NCBI GenBank assembly: GCA_035763085.1
Contig: DASUBV010000136.1
Coordinates: 1-7,313 of the forward strand
DNA from: DASUBV01 sp035763085
GTDB taxonomy: Bacteria > Actinomycetota > Actinomycetes > Streptosporangiales > Streptosporangiaceae
Length of the DNA stretch: 7,313 bases
Direction: 5' to 3'
Below are positions 1 through 5,767 of the stretch, piece after piece (positions within the stretch are counted from its first letter, which is position 1; the number at the start of each line of letters is the position of its first letter). Under the pieces are notes generated by a model that had not been told where the DNA came from, ran no database searches, and saw only the letters and a program-made list of their open reading frames with translations. The translations under genes were made by a program, and so were the position numbers.

Positions 1-110
1 GGGTCGATCTGCGCGCACAGCCGGCGGACATAGGGAGCGAGGTCGTCCAGGAGCTGGTCCAGCGCGAGCGCGTCCCCGTGCTGAGCAGCCGCGACCTTGT
101 CCGGGTCCAC
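1..110 (-). CDS. ECF-type RNA polymerase sigma factor, N-terminal fragment (cut by window edge)
   Basis: The minus strand encodes VDPDKVAAAQHGD, then ALALDQLLDDLAPYVRRLC and AQID, open to the window edge. This matches the start of sigma-70 region 2 in actinobacterial ECF sigma factors, where an 'AAAQxGDxxALdxLLdxLaPyVrR' pattern forms the first helices. Such proteins direct RNA polymerase to a small set of promoters. Only about 36 residues are visible, so the ECF group cannot be assigned. The start is uncertain. GTG at 110 puts the conserved DPD near the N-terminus. GTG at 152 or ATG at 167 in the same frame would add 14 or 19 residues, but neither has a good Shine-Dalgarno sequence. A weak ECF-like promoter upstream (about 148-119) fits a nearly leaderless start at 110. 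It is divergent from the oxidoreductase at 188, an arrangement that often means the sigma factor controls its neighbour. That link is inference. Confidence 0.6.
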   Translation of the reverse strand, partial: MDPDKVAAAQHGDALALDQLLDDLAPYVRRLCAQID

Positions 111-118
111 GACATGAA

Positions 119-148
119 GATTACGGGGAACCTTCCCGGCATTTCCCG
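119..148. promoter_or_regulatory. Possible overlapping divergent ECF-type promoters
   Basis: The short space between the sigma factor and the oxidoreductase holds repeated GGGAA/TTCCC blocks. GGGAA-CC-TTCCC (126-137) is a 12-bp dyad, followed by another TTCCC at 143-147. On the plus strand GGAACC at 127-132 resembles an ECF -35 box, with no convincing -10. On the minus strand GGGAAA, 15-16 bases, then CGTAA would place transcription start a few bases before GTG 110. The elements are seen in the sequence. Their function is a guess. Confidence 0.25.
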
Positions 149-187
149 CCACTTTCCAGGAGGACATCCGACCAGGGAGGCCTACCT

Positions 188-1453
188 GTGCAATCAGACC
201 TGACAGTTATCGGCGCCGGCCTCACCGGGCTCACTGCCGCCATCGAGGCAGCCGAGCGCGGCTGGCGCGTCACCGTCGCCGAGGCACATTCGGCGCCCGG
301 CGGGCGAGCCCGCACGCTGCCGGGCCCCTTCCGGGCCGGCATCGGCCCGCACGCCGTCTACGTGGACGGACCATGGTGGGCGTGGCTGGAGCGCCGCGGC
401 CTCACGCCGGCCGTCGTCGGGGCACCGCCCGGCGTCAGCCTGGTCCGGGCCGGAGGCCGGCTCGGCCCGTGGCCGCCAGAGCTCAGCAGGGCCATCGGCG
501 CGCTGCCCGCCCGGGCGCCCGTGCAGGAGTCGTTCCGCGCCTGGCTGCTCCGGCATGCCGACGCGAGGATGGCGGAGGCGATCATCGGGCTGGTCTTCAT
601 CCCTACCTTCGACCACGACCCCGGGCGGCTATCGGCTGCGTTCGCGCAGGAGCGGCTGCGGCGGGCGCTCGCCGGCGGCGCCCGGTACGTGGCGGGCGGG
701 TGGTCCGCCCTGACCGGCCTTCTTGCCGGGCGGGCCGCCTGCCTTGGAGTGCAGATTCGCACGCAGGCACGCGCTGCCGCCCTGCCCGCGGGAGCGACGA
801 TCCTGGCCACCAGCCTCGCGACGGCGCGCCAGCTGACCGGCGACAGGTCGCTGAGCTGGCCCGGCGCCCGTGTGGCACTGTTCGACCTGGGACTGCGGGC
901 CGGCCCCGGCCCTGCCTGGTTCCGGGTCATGGACCTCGACGACCGCATCTACGCCGCCCGCTACAGCCTGGCCGACCCCAGCCTTGCCCCGCCCGGTCAC
1001 GACCTCCTCCAGATCGCCGCCGCATGCCCGCCCCGGGAGCGGAAAGCCGATGCCGAGCGCCGCGTTCAGCGCCTTCTCGACCAGTCCTGGCCGGGCTGGC
1101 GCGCCGCCGTGGTGTGGCACCGCAGCTCGGTGCGCGTGCACTGCACCGGGGCCGTGGACCTGCCCGGCAGTACCTGGCGCGACCGGCCGGCCGTCGGCCG
1201 CAGCGAGACCCTCGCCGTCGCCTCCGACCAGTCGGCCGCGCCCGGGCTGCTGGCCGAGACCGCGATCGCCGCCGCGCAGCAGGCCGTCCGCCACCTCGCC
1301 GGAACCGCCGGCCAGAGTCCGGCTCGCCCGGCCGCGCCCGAGCCGCCCGGGCACTCGGGCGGTGCGCCCGGCGAGGCTCCGGGCCGGCCTGCCGGTCACG
1401 TCGCGGCTGCCCCGGGCGAGGTCCCGGCGGCCGGCCAGCCAGGTCAGGCCTGA
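188..1453 (+). CDS. FAD-dependent oxidoreductase, phytoene desaturase/amine oxidase-like
   Basis: The 421-residue protein starts with an FAD-binding Rossmann fold: VIGAGLTGL at residues 7-15 (the GxGxxG dinucleotide motif), an acidic end to the second strand (E32), and the GGRART signature at 38-43. These are typical of the phytoene desaturase / protoporphyrinogen oxidase / flavin amine oxidase superfamily. A second flavin-contact segment is likely at about 344-366 (VASDQSAAPGLLAETAIAAA), with a helix after PGLL. The substrate cannot be told; these enzymes oxidise or isomerise hydrophobic or amine substrates. The GTG start is supported by GGAGG at 176-180, 7 bases upstream, and the motif lies at the usual distance from the N-terminus. 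Residues from about 372 on are a Pro/Gly/Ala-rich tail that looks like disordered or translated low-complexity sequence, not part of the fold. The gene is divergent from the sigma factor and convergent with azlD. Confidence 0.82.
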   Translation: MQSDLTVIGAGLTGLTAAIEAAERGWRVTVAEAHSAPGGRARTLPGPFRAGIGPHAVYVDGPWWAWLERRGLTPAVVGAPPGVSLVRAGGRLGPWPPELSRAIGALPARAPVQESFRAWLLRHADARMAEAIIGLVFIPTFDHDPGRLSAAFAQERLRRALAGGARYVAGGWSALTGLLAGRAACLGVQIRTQARAAALPAGATILATSLATARQLTGDRSLSWPGARVALFDLGLRAGPGPAWFRVMDLDDRIYAARYSLADPSLAPPGHDLLQIAAACPPRERKADAERRVQRLLDQSWPGWRAAVVWHRSSVRVHCTGAVDLPGSTWRDRPAVGRSETLAVASDQSAAPGLLAETAIAAAQQAVRHLAGTAGQSPARPAAPEPPGHSGGAPGEAPGRPAGHVAAAPGEVPAAGQPGQA

Positions 1454-1454
1454 C
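1443..1454. repeat. Perfect 12-bp palindrome at the convergent gene ends
   Basis: GTCAGGCCTGAC is a perfect palindrome. It contains the TGA stop of the oxidoreductase (1451-1453) and, on the other strand, the TGA (1446-1444) that ends azlD when read without frameshift correction. It has no loop and no T-run, so it is not a convincing terminator. The bases 1454-1522 hold only a 5-bp hairpin (1466-1470 with 1477-1481). Confidence 0.4.
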
Positions 1455-1522
1455 GGCGGCGGAACCGGTCACCGGCGACCGTACCGCGGCTCGCCGGGGA
1501 CCCTGGCGAATTCACCGGCAGG

Positions 1523-1839
1523 TCACAGCGGCAGCAGGCGCACGAGCGCCGCGGTGGCCGCGGCAGCGAGCACCACCACGAAGAACGGTGCCCGGCGCCA
1601 GGCCAGCAGCCCGCCGACCGCCACCCCGGCTGGCCGGGCAACGCGAAGCTGTGATCGGTCGTCAGCGCGGTCGTGGCCACCAGGCCGGCCAGCAGCACGA
1701 CGGCGCCGGTCTCCAGGAGCCGCCCCGCCCGGGCAGGCAACGCGATCCGGGTCCGCAGGACCGGGCCGGCCAGGCGGAAGGCAAAGGTGCCCAGCGCCAG
1801 GAGCAGCATTGCCGCGACCACGGCCAGCTGATGGCGCAT
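1523..1839 (-). CDS. azlD: AzlD-family membrane protein, apparent single-base frameshift in the last third
   Basis: AzlD is the small partner of AzlC in branched-chain amino acid (and related) exporters of the inner membrane. The start ATG (1839-1837) overlaps the azlC stop as TGATG, implying translational coupling. About 70 residues read well: MRHQLAVVAAMLLLALGTFA, the family's conserved R and P in FRLAGPVL, and a second hydrophobic helix LLETGAVVLLAGLVATTALT. At the C4 run 1624-1627 (GGGG in sense) the frame is lost. The uncorrected frame becomes Arg/Cys/Trp/Pro-rich and runs to 1444 (131 residues). The next frame gives VAVGGLLAWRRAPFFVVVLA and AAATAALVRLLPL, ending at TGA 1525-1523, which is the expected last helices. 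Restoring one G gives 105 residues, the usual AzlD size. The cause may be a real mutation making a pseudogene, or a homopolymer sequencing error. The uncorrected annotation would be 1444-1839. Confidence 0.82.
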
Positions 1840-2510
1840 CAGGCCTCGCTTCGCCGCATGCTCAGCGGCACGGCGACCAGGGCCAGCAGTTCCGGAAGTC
1901 CCGGTGGCAGGAACGCCGTGGTCGCGAGCGCGACTGCGGCGCCGGCCAGCGCCGCGTGCCGGGTCCCGCGGTCGCGCAGGGCCGGCAGGATGAGCGCCAG
2001 GATGACGGCCGGGAACATCGCGTCCAGGCCGAGCGCCGCGGTGTCGTGCACGGCGCTGCCGAGCAGTGCCCCGGCGAGGGCGCCGGCCGGCCAGCAGGCC
2101 AGCATCCCGGCGCCGCAGAGCCAGTACGCGGCGCGCTTGCGGGCCGGATCCGGCTCCGCGAGGGCCAGGACGACGCTCTCGTCGTTCATCAGGTGCGTCA
2201 TGGCCACCCGGCGCCAGCCTGGCTGGATGACGTCGGGCAGGGCCAGGCCATAGCTCAGGTGCCGGGCGTTCACCAGGAGCGCGGCCGCCGCCGCGGCTGC
2301 CGGGCTGCCGCCGGCGGCGATGATGCCGATGAACAGGAACTCCGACGAGGCGGCCAGCACCAGCACTGCCGTCAGGACGGGGAACCAGACCGGGAACCCG
2401 CTGCTGACCGCGATCGCGCCGTAAGAGACGCCGATGATGCCGACCGACACGCACATGACGGTGATGCCGTGACTCAGGCCCGGGCCGAGTGTTCGCCATG
2501 CCGAACGCAT
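1839..2510 (-). CDS. azlC: AzlC-family transporter, large subunit of a branched-chain amino acid exporter
   Basis: The protein is an integral membrane protein of about 223 residues, the usual AzlC length. Hydrophobic segments are GITVMCVSVGIIGVSYGAIA, then FPVLTAVLVLAASSEFLFIG, then a segment ending in LLVNARHLSYGLAL, and later AYWLCGAGMLACWPAGALAG, FPAVILALILPAL and a C-terminal pair. The NARHLSYG motif and the preceding small-residue helix are hallmarks of AzlC. With AzlD it forms an exporter reported for branched-chain amino acids and analogues; the substrate here is unknown. The start is uncertain. ATG 2510 begins MRSAWRTLGPGL, which resembles the family's N-terminus, and lies 7 bases after a -10 box (CATAGT), so a leaderless transcript is likely. 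ATG 2516 and ATG 2534 are in the same frame, but none has a Shine-Dalgarno sequence. The reading frame stays open to about 2741 with non-homologous residues inside the xre gene. Expression is probably controlled by the upstream XRE-cupin protein. Confidence 0.85.
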   Translation of the reverse strand: MRSAWRTLGPGLSHGITVMCVSVGIIGVSYGAIAVSSGFPVWFPVLTAVLVLAASSEFLFIGIIAAGGSPAAAAAAALLVNARHLSYGLALPDVIQPGWRRVAMTHLMNDESVVLALAEPDPARKRAAYWLCGAGMLACWPAGALAGALLGSAVHDTAALGLDAMFPAVILALILPALRDRGTRHAALAGAAVALATTAFLPPGLPELLALVAVPLSMRRSEA

Positions 2511-2517
2511 GTTCATC

Positions 2518-2546
2518 ACTATGGACGAACGCATGATGTTCGTCAA
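2518..2546 (-). promoter_or_regulatory. Predicted azlCD promoter
   Basis: Reading the minus strand, -35 TTGACG (2546-2541, 5 of 6 to consensus) is followed by exactly 17 bases and -10 CATAGT (2523-2518, 4 of 6). The start point would fall at 2511-2510, on the azlC ATG. This is the best-formed promoter in the window. The -35 box lies inside the XRE operator at 2538-2553, so bound repressor would block RNA polymerase. Confidence 0.6.
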
Positions 2547-2553
2547 GATGAAC
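2538..2553. promoter_or_regulatory. Predicted XRE-cupin operator at azlC
   Basis: GTTCGTCAAGATGAAC is an imperfect palindrome (GTTC-R-TC-NN-GA-Y-GAAC). Its reverse complement GTTCATCTTGACGAAC differs at one base from the element upstream of the xre gene (3174-3189). More GAAC/GTTC half-sites lie next to it: GAAC 2503-2506, GTTCATC 2511-2517 and GACGAAC 2524-2530. The last two form a wider-spaced dyad around the -10 box. CGAACGCATG occurs twice (2502-2511 and 2526-2535). Confidence 0.65.
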
Positions 2554-2593
2554 AAGAGTCCATTGGAGCGAACAGCTGCCGGTCCCGCCGGCG

Positions 2594-3151
2594 TTATGCG
2601 TACTCCTGAATGAGGACGGCGCTGGTCCCCTCGGCCAGGGCGCGGAACACGTGCGGCTCGTCTCCCGGGTAGCTGACGTAATCGCCGGGCTGCAGTTCCA
2701 CCGGACCCGCGGACGGGCCGACGAGCGCGCGGCCCGTGCACAGCACCACGTGCTCGGAGAGCCCGGGCATGTGCGGCTCGGATTCGCGCGGCTCACCGGG
2801 CTCCGCGGTGATGCGGTAGAGGTCCCGGCGGCCGCCGGCCGGGGAGGTCGCCAGGAGGGTGGCGTGATAGCGGGACTCGAGGGCGTCGATGGTGGGGCCC
2901 TCGCCCGCGCGGATGACCGTCACCTGGGCCGCGGGCGCCGACAGCAGCCGCGAGACCGGGATGCCCAGGGCGCTGCCGAGGGCCCAGAGCGTCTCCAGGT
3001 TCGGGTTGCCGGTCCCGGACTCGAGCTGGGACAAGGTGGACTTGCCGATGCCGGCGCGGCGCGCGAGGTCGCTCAGGCTGATGCCTGCCCGCTGGCGCTC
3101 GCGCCGCAGGCCCTCGGCGATCACAATGGCCGGCGACCGGTCCGCAGTCAT
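2594..3151 (-). CDS. XRE-family transcriptional regulator with C-terminal cupin sensor domain
   Basis: The 185-residue protein has an XRE/HTH_3 DNA-binding domain at about residues 10-70; the helix-turn-helix reads LSDLARRAGIGKSTLSQLES, followed by the family's NPNLETLWALGSALGIPVS. A cupin_2 domain covers about 115-182, with the second motif PGDYVSYPGDEPHVF at 155-169 and His127/His134 in the first. The cupin barrel usually senses a small ligand. ATG 3151 has GGAG (3162-3159) 7 bases upstream, which fixes the start. The gene precedes azlCD by 83 bp in the same direction, a pairing common for XRE-cupin regulators and AzlCD exporters. Near-identical palindromes upstream of this gene and at azlC suggest it represses both itself and the exporter until its ligand binds. 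The family assignment is firm; the ligand and the repressor sense are inferred. Confidence 0.9.
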   Translation of the reverse strand: MTADRSPAIVIAEGLRRERQRAGISLSDLARRAGIGKSTLSQLESGTGNPNLETLWALGSALGIPVSRLLSAPAAQVTVIRAGEGPTIDALESRYHATLLATSPAGGRRDLYRITAEPGEPRESEPHMPGLSEHVVLCTGRALVGPSAGPVELQPGDYVSYPGDEPHVFRALAEGTSAVLIQEYA

Positions 3152-3173
3152 GCGTTCACTCCGCTGAAATCTC

Positions 3174-3189
3174 GTTCATCCTGACGAAC
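3174..3189. promoter_or_regulatory. Predicted XRE-cupin autoregulatory operator
   Basis: GTTCATCCTGACGAAC, with one more complementary pair outside (3173 C / 3190 G), lies 22 bp upstream of the xre ATG. It matches the reverse complement of the azlC operator at 15 of 16 bases. A weak -10-like TAGCAT (minus strand 3203-3198) lies just upstream, which would put the operator in the early transcribed region, a typical place for negative autoregulation. Confidence 0.6.
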
Positions 3190-3230
3190 GTTGGCTCATG
3201 CTACCTGCCGGAGCGCCGGGCGGAAGCGCT

Positions 3231-3248
3231 CAGCCACGTCAGCCACGT
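3231..3248. repeat. Two tandem copies of a 9-bp repeat
   Basis: CAGCCACGT occurs twice in a row and is followed by a third, degenerate CAGCTGCG. It lies in the 128-bp gap between the MocR gene and xre. No function is apparent, and it may be slippage. Confidence 0.5.
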
Positions 3249-3279
3249 CAGCTGCGCCACCACCCTGGACCGCGCGGAG

Positions 3280-4584
3280 TCAGTCCATGCGCGGGGCGCG
3301 CTCGCGCAGCGAGCGGCTGAGATCGGCGGCGAACCGCGCGGCGTCCGCCGATTCGAGGGTGGCGAAGCAGACGCGCACGCCGGGGCCCGCGGCGATCCTG
3401 AAGCGGCGGCCGGGCCCGACCGCCCAGCCGGCCGATGCCAGCCCGGATGCGATCTGGTCCTCATCAGCGACAGGTATCCACGAGGTCATGCCCGAATGCC
3501 CGGTCGCGGTGATGCCGTGCGCCGCGAGCGAGTCGTGCAGCGCGTGCCGGCGCGCCGCGTAGACGCGGGCGGCGTGCTCGACGGGCGCGCGATCGGACCA
3601 CAGGCCGGCGACGGTCTCCTGGAGCTGGTAGCTGACCCACCCGGTGCCCAGGGCCTGCCGGCCGGCCACCCGCGCGACCGTTTCCTCGTCGCCCGCCACG
3701 ATGGCCAGCCGCAGGTCAGGACCCAGTGACTTGGACACCGACCGGATGTGCGCCCACCTGCTGAGCTGCGCCGATATGGTGCGGGCGGGGACACCGGCGA
3801 CCGGCCCGGCGTGGTCATCCTCGATGACCCCCACGCCGGGATGCCGGTGCAGGAGGCCGGCGAGATCACCGGCGCGCTGCGCGTCCCAGGCCGCCCCGGT
3901 GGCGGCCTGGGCGCGGGGGGTGAGGACAACCGCGGACAGTCCGCGGTCCAGCTCGCGCGCCAGGTCGCCGGGTCGCATGCCCCACTCGTCGACCGGAACG
4001 GGCACCAGGCGGAGGTTCATGGCGGCGAGCAGGTCGAACGTCAGCGCGTGGCCCGGGTCCTCGACCGCGATGCGGTCGCCGGGCGCGAGCCAGGCGGCGA
4101 GGACTCGCTCGATGGCGTCCAGCGCGCCGCCGGTGACCGCGAGGCTCGACGCGTCTATGCCGTCCTCGGCGAGCCGGGCGGCGGCCAGGTGCTGCAGCCG
4201 GGGTGCCACCGGCATGTCGGCGTAAAGCCGGGCGCGGCTGGCCGGCCGCGCCGGGATCAGCGGCAGCAGGGCGGGGTCGGGAGCGCCGGTGATGAGGTCG
4301 CGCGCGCCGCTGGATGCGCCGAGGTTCCCGCGCGTGCTGACGGGCGGCGCTGGCCGGACCCGGGTGCCGCCCCGCCCCGAGCCGGTGACCAGCCCGCGCC
4401 GCCGGAGCTCGCCGTACGCGGCGGCGACCGTCGCGGGGCTGACCCCCAGCTGGGCAGCGAGCGACCTGACCGCGGGAAGCCGCCCGCCGGGAGCAAGGTC
4501 ACCCGAGCGCACGGCTGCCTCCGCGCTCGCCGATATCTCCCTCGCCGTCCTGCCCTCGATGCGATATTGTACTGATGTGTTCAC
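3280..4584 (-). CDS. MocR-type transcriptional regulator (GntR winged helix fused to PLP aminotransferase-like domain)
   Basis: The 434-residue protein has a GntR winged helix at about residues 8-78 (GRTAREISASAEAAVRSGDL, then LPAVRSLAAQLGVSPATVAA). A fold-type I aminotransferase-like domain runs from about 95 to 430. The predicted PLP-binding lysine is K285 in RSVSKSLGP, the pyridine-nitrogen aspartate lies in VIEDDHAG (251-260), and R404 in GVRVCFATL is at the place of the carboxylate-binding arginine. The usual MocR 'DDYD' is 'DDHA' here, so a histidine replaces the usual tyrosine. MocR proteins sense PLP or an amino compound joined to PLP and control neighbouring genes. The GTG start lies 7 bases after an extended -10 (TGT-TATAGT), suggesting leaderless mRNA; there is no Shine-Dalgarno sequence. 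Its first codons overlap those of the divergent double-GNAT gene, the most likely target. It is not clearly PdxR, GabR or PtsJ. Confidence 0.9.
   Translation of the reverse strand: MNTSVQYRIEGRTAREISASAEAAVRSGDLAPGGRLPAVRSLAAQLGVSPATVAAAYGELRRRGLVTGSGRGGTRVRPAPPVSTRGNLGASSGARDLITGAPDPALLPLIPARPASRARLYADMPVAPRLQHLAAARLAEDGIDASSLAVTGGALDAIERVLAAWLAPGDRIAVEDPGHALTFDLLAAMNLRLVPVPVDEWGMRPGDLARELDRGLSAVVLTPRAQAATGAAWDAQRAGDLAGLLHRHPGVGVIEDDHAGPVAGVPARTISAQLSRWAHIRSVSKSLGPDLRLAIVAGDEETVARVAGRQALGTGWVSYQLQETVAGLWSDRAPVEHAARVYAARRHALHDSLAAHGITATGHSGMTSWIPVADEDQIASGLASAGWAVGPGRRFRIAAGPGVRVCFATLESADAARFAADLSRSLRERAPRMD
4563..4570 (+). promoter_or_regulatory. Possible -10 box of the double-GNAT gene
   Basis: TATTGT at 4565-4570 (4 of 6), or GATATT at 4563-4568 after a TGc extension, lies 6-8 bases before GTG 4577, mirroring the arrangement for the MocR gene on the other strand. 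An alternative -10, TATAAC at 4594-4599, is closer to consensus, but no usual in-frame ATG or GTG lies between it and the first acetyltransferase strand. Confidence 0.3.
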
Positions 4585-4594
4585 AAAATGTACT
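4568..4594. promoter_or_regulatory. Predicted MocR operator: two direct TGTACT repeats
   Basis: TGTACT occurs at 4568-4573 and 4589-4594. The start-to-start distance is 21 bp, about two helical turns, so both copies face the same side of the DNA. Each contains the palindromic core GTAC. This AT-rich stretch stands out sharply in very GC-rich DNA and contains both divergent start codons (4577 and 4584). Direct repeats are the usual recognition mode of MocR dimers. The repeats are seen; binding is inferred. Confidence 0.5.
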
Positions 4595-5713
4595 ATAACA
4601 TTCTCACGCGGGGCGGCCGGCCCGGCCGAGTATCAGGTCGACGACGACCCGGCCAGGGTCGACGCCGGCGCCGCCGTCGCCTTTCTCACCACGCAGGCGT
4701 ACTGGGGCCGGTGGCGCGACGCGGGCCTCATCAGGGAGCAGATCGCGGCGGCCTGGCGGGTGGTGGCCGCTTATGACAGCGACGGTGCCATGGTCGGCTT
4801 CGCCCGCGCGTTCAGCGACGGGGCAACCGCCTACCTGGCCGACGTGTACGTGCTGCCAGCCCACCGCGGGGCCGGGCTGGGCATGGCGATCGTGCGGTCC
4901 ATGGTCGAGGAGGGCGCGGCCGCCCGGATGCGCTGGATGCTGCACACCGCGGACGCGCACGGGCTGTACCGCCGGCTCGGCTTCGCGGCCGGCGGCGGCG
5001 GGTACCTCGAACGTCCCCGGCCCGCGGATGCCGGGCCCGGCCCGGCGCCCGTGCCAGGCACGCCCCGTGCGGCAGACCCGCTGGACACAGGCCCGCTCGC
5101 CGGCGAGCAGGTGCGCCTGGAACCGCTCGGCTACCAGCACGCGGCCGGGCTGCTCGCGGCATCGTCGGGCGGCGGCGATCTCTACCGGTGGATGGGCTAC
5201 CTGGTGCCGCATGACGAGCAGCAGGCCCGGAGCTTCATCGAGGTGGCATTGCGTGCCCGCGACGACGGCGCCGCCGTGCCCTACGCCGTCGTCCGCCGCC
5301 TGGACGGCTCGGTCATCGGCTCGACGCGGTTTCACGGCATCGAGTTCTGGCCGTGGCAGCTCGCCGGCGTGCAGCCGGATGGCCTGAGGACCCCCGACGT
5401 CGCCGAGATCGGCTGGACGTGGCTGGGCAAGGATGCCATCCGCACCGCGGCGAACACCGAGATGAAGCAGCTCATGCTGACGCATGCCTTTGAGTCGTGG
5501 CACGTGCAGTCGGTCTGCCTGCACGCTGATGCGCGCAACCACCGGTCGCGGGCGGCCATCGAGCGGATCGGCGCGCAATTCGAGGGCGTCCTGCGCTCGC
5601 ACCGCCTGGCCGCCGACCTGACCCCGCGCGACTCAGCGCGCTACAGCATCACCGCCGGTCAGTGGCCGGAGGTCAAGCAGCACCTGGCCGGCCTGGTGCG
5701 CCGCCCGCGGTAG
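4577..5713 (+). CDS. Tandem GNAT acetyltransferase (two fused N-acetyltransferase domains)
   Basis: GNAT enzymes move an acetyl group from acetyl-CoA to an amine in the cytoplasm. The 378-residue protein holds two. Domain 1 (about 19-145) has motif A YVLPAHRGAGLGMAIV (91-106), with the HRGAGLG acetyl-CoA phosphate loop, and the late YRRLGF (131-136). A Pro/Gly/Ala linker covers about 148-172. Domain 2 (about 174-372) is RimJ/RimL-like: GEQVRLEPLGYQHAAGLLAA, EIGWTWLGKDA (277-287), NTEMKQLMLTHAFE (293-306), ARNHRSRAAIERIGAQFEG (319-337). The substrate is unknown; domain 2 resembles enzymes acting on protein N-termini or small amines. The GTG start at 4577 is tentative. It adds about 18 residues before the first domain strand, but no ATG or GTG lies between. 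ATG 4559 is the alternative, and the frame is open from further upstream. The gene is divergent from the MocR gene and probably controlled by it. Confidence 0.8.
   Translation: MFTKCTITFSRGAAGPAEYQVDDDPARVDAGAAVAFLTTQAYWGRWRDAGLIREQIAAAWRVVAAYDSDGAMVGFARAFSDGATAYLADVYVLPAHRGAGLGMAIVRSMVEEGAAARMRWMLHTADAHGLYRRLGFAAGGGGYLERPRPADAGPGPAPVPGTPRAADPLDTGPLAGEQVRLEPLGYQHAAGLLAASSGGGDLYRWMGYLVPHDEQQARSFIEVALRARDDGAAVPYAVVRRLDGSVIGSTRFHGIEFWPWQLAGVQPDGLRTPDVAEIGWTWLGKDAIRTAANTEMKQLMLTHAFESWHVQSVCLHADARNHRSRAAIERIGAQFEGVLRSHRLAADLTPRDSARYSITAGQWPEVKQHLAGLVRRPR
4592..4600 (-). promoter_or_regulatory. Extended -10 promoter of the MocR gene
   Basis: The minus strand reads TGT (4600-4598) and TATAGT (4597-4592, 5 of 6 to TATAAT), then 7 bases to the GTG at 4584. 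The TGn extension can replace a -35 box, and none is seen. The transcript would start on or next to the start codon. Confidence 0.5.
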
Positions 5714-5725
5714 CGCCGCCCGCGG
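5698..5725. repeat. 13-bp direct repeat across the stop codon of the double-GNAT gene
   Basis: GCGCCGCCCGCGG occurs at 5698-5710 and 5713-5725, separated by TA. The TAG stop (5711-5713) forms at the junction, so the second copy is untranslated. It looks like a small tandem duplication at the gene's end. Confidence 0.6.
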
Positions 5726-5767
5726 CTGTCCATCGTTCACCGGGGCTGAACTGGCAGGTGCGGTGGG

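Noticed and set aside
158..163. AGGAGG as the ribosome binding site of the oxidoreductase
   Set aside because: It is 24 bases from GTG 188 and no start codon lies at a suitable distance. GGAGG at 176-180 is correctly spaced.
1466..1481. Hairpin CGGTC/GACCG as a bidirectional terminator
   Set aside because: The stem is only 5 bp, with no T-run on either side. It is expected by chance at this GC content.
373..2609. Long plus-strand open frames (373-2253 and 870-2609) across the oxidoreductase and azlCD
   Set aside because: They are Arg/Pro/Ala-rich shadow frames of very GC-rich genes with no recognisable fold, and the opposite or neighbouring frame has clear family motifs.
1444..2796. A single 450-residue minus-strand ORF ending in AzlD
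   Set aside because: Only its last third is real (azlD). The upstream part is a shadow of azlC and xre in another frame, and TGATG marks the true azlD start.
5735..5751. GTTCA/TGAAC hairpin between the convergent GNAT and reductase genes
   Set aside because: The stem is 5 bp with a 7-base loop and no T-run. It resembles the XRE half-sites only in GTTC/GAAC and lacks the rest of the motif.
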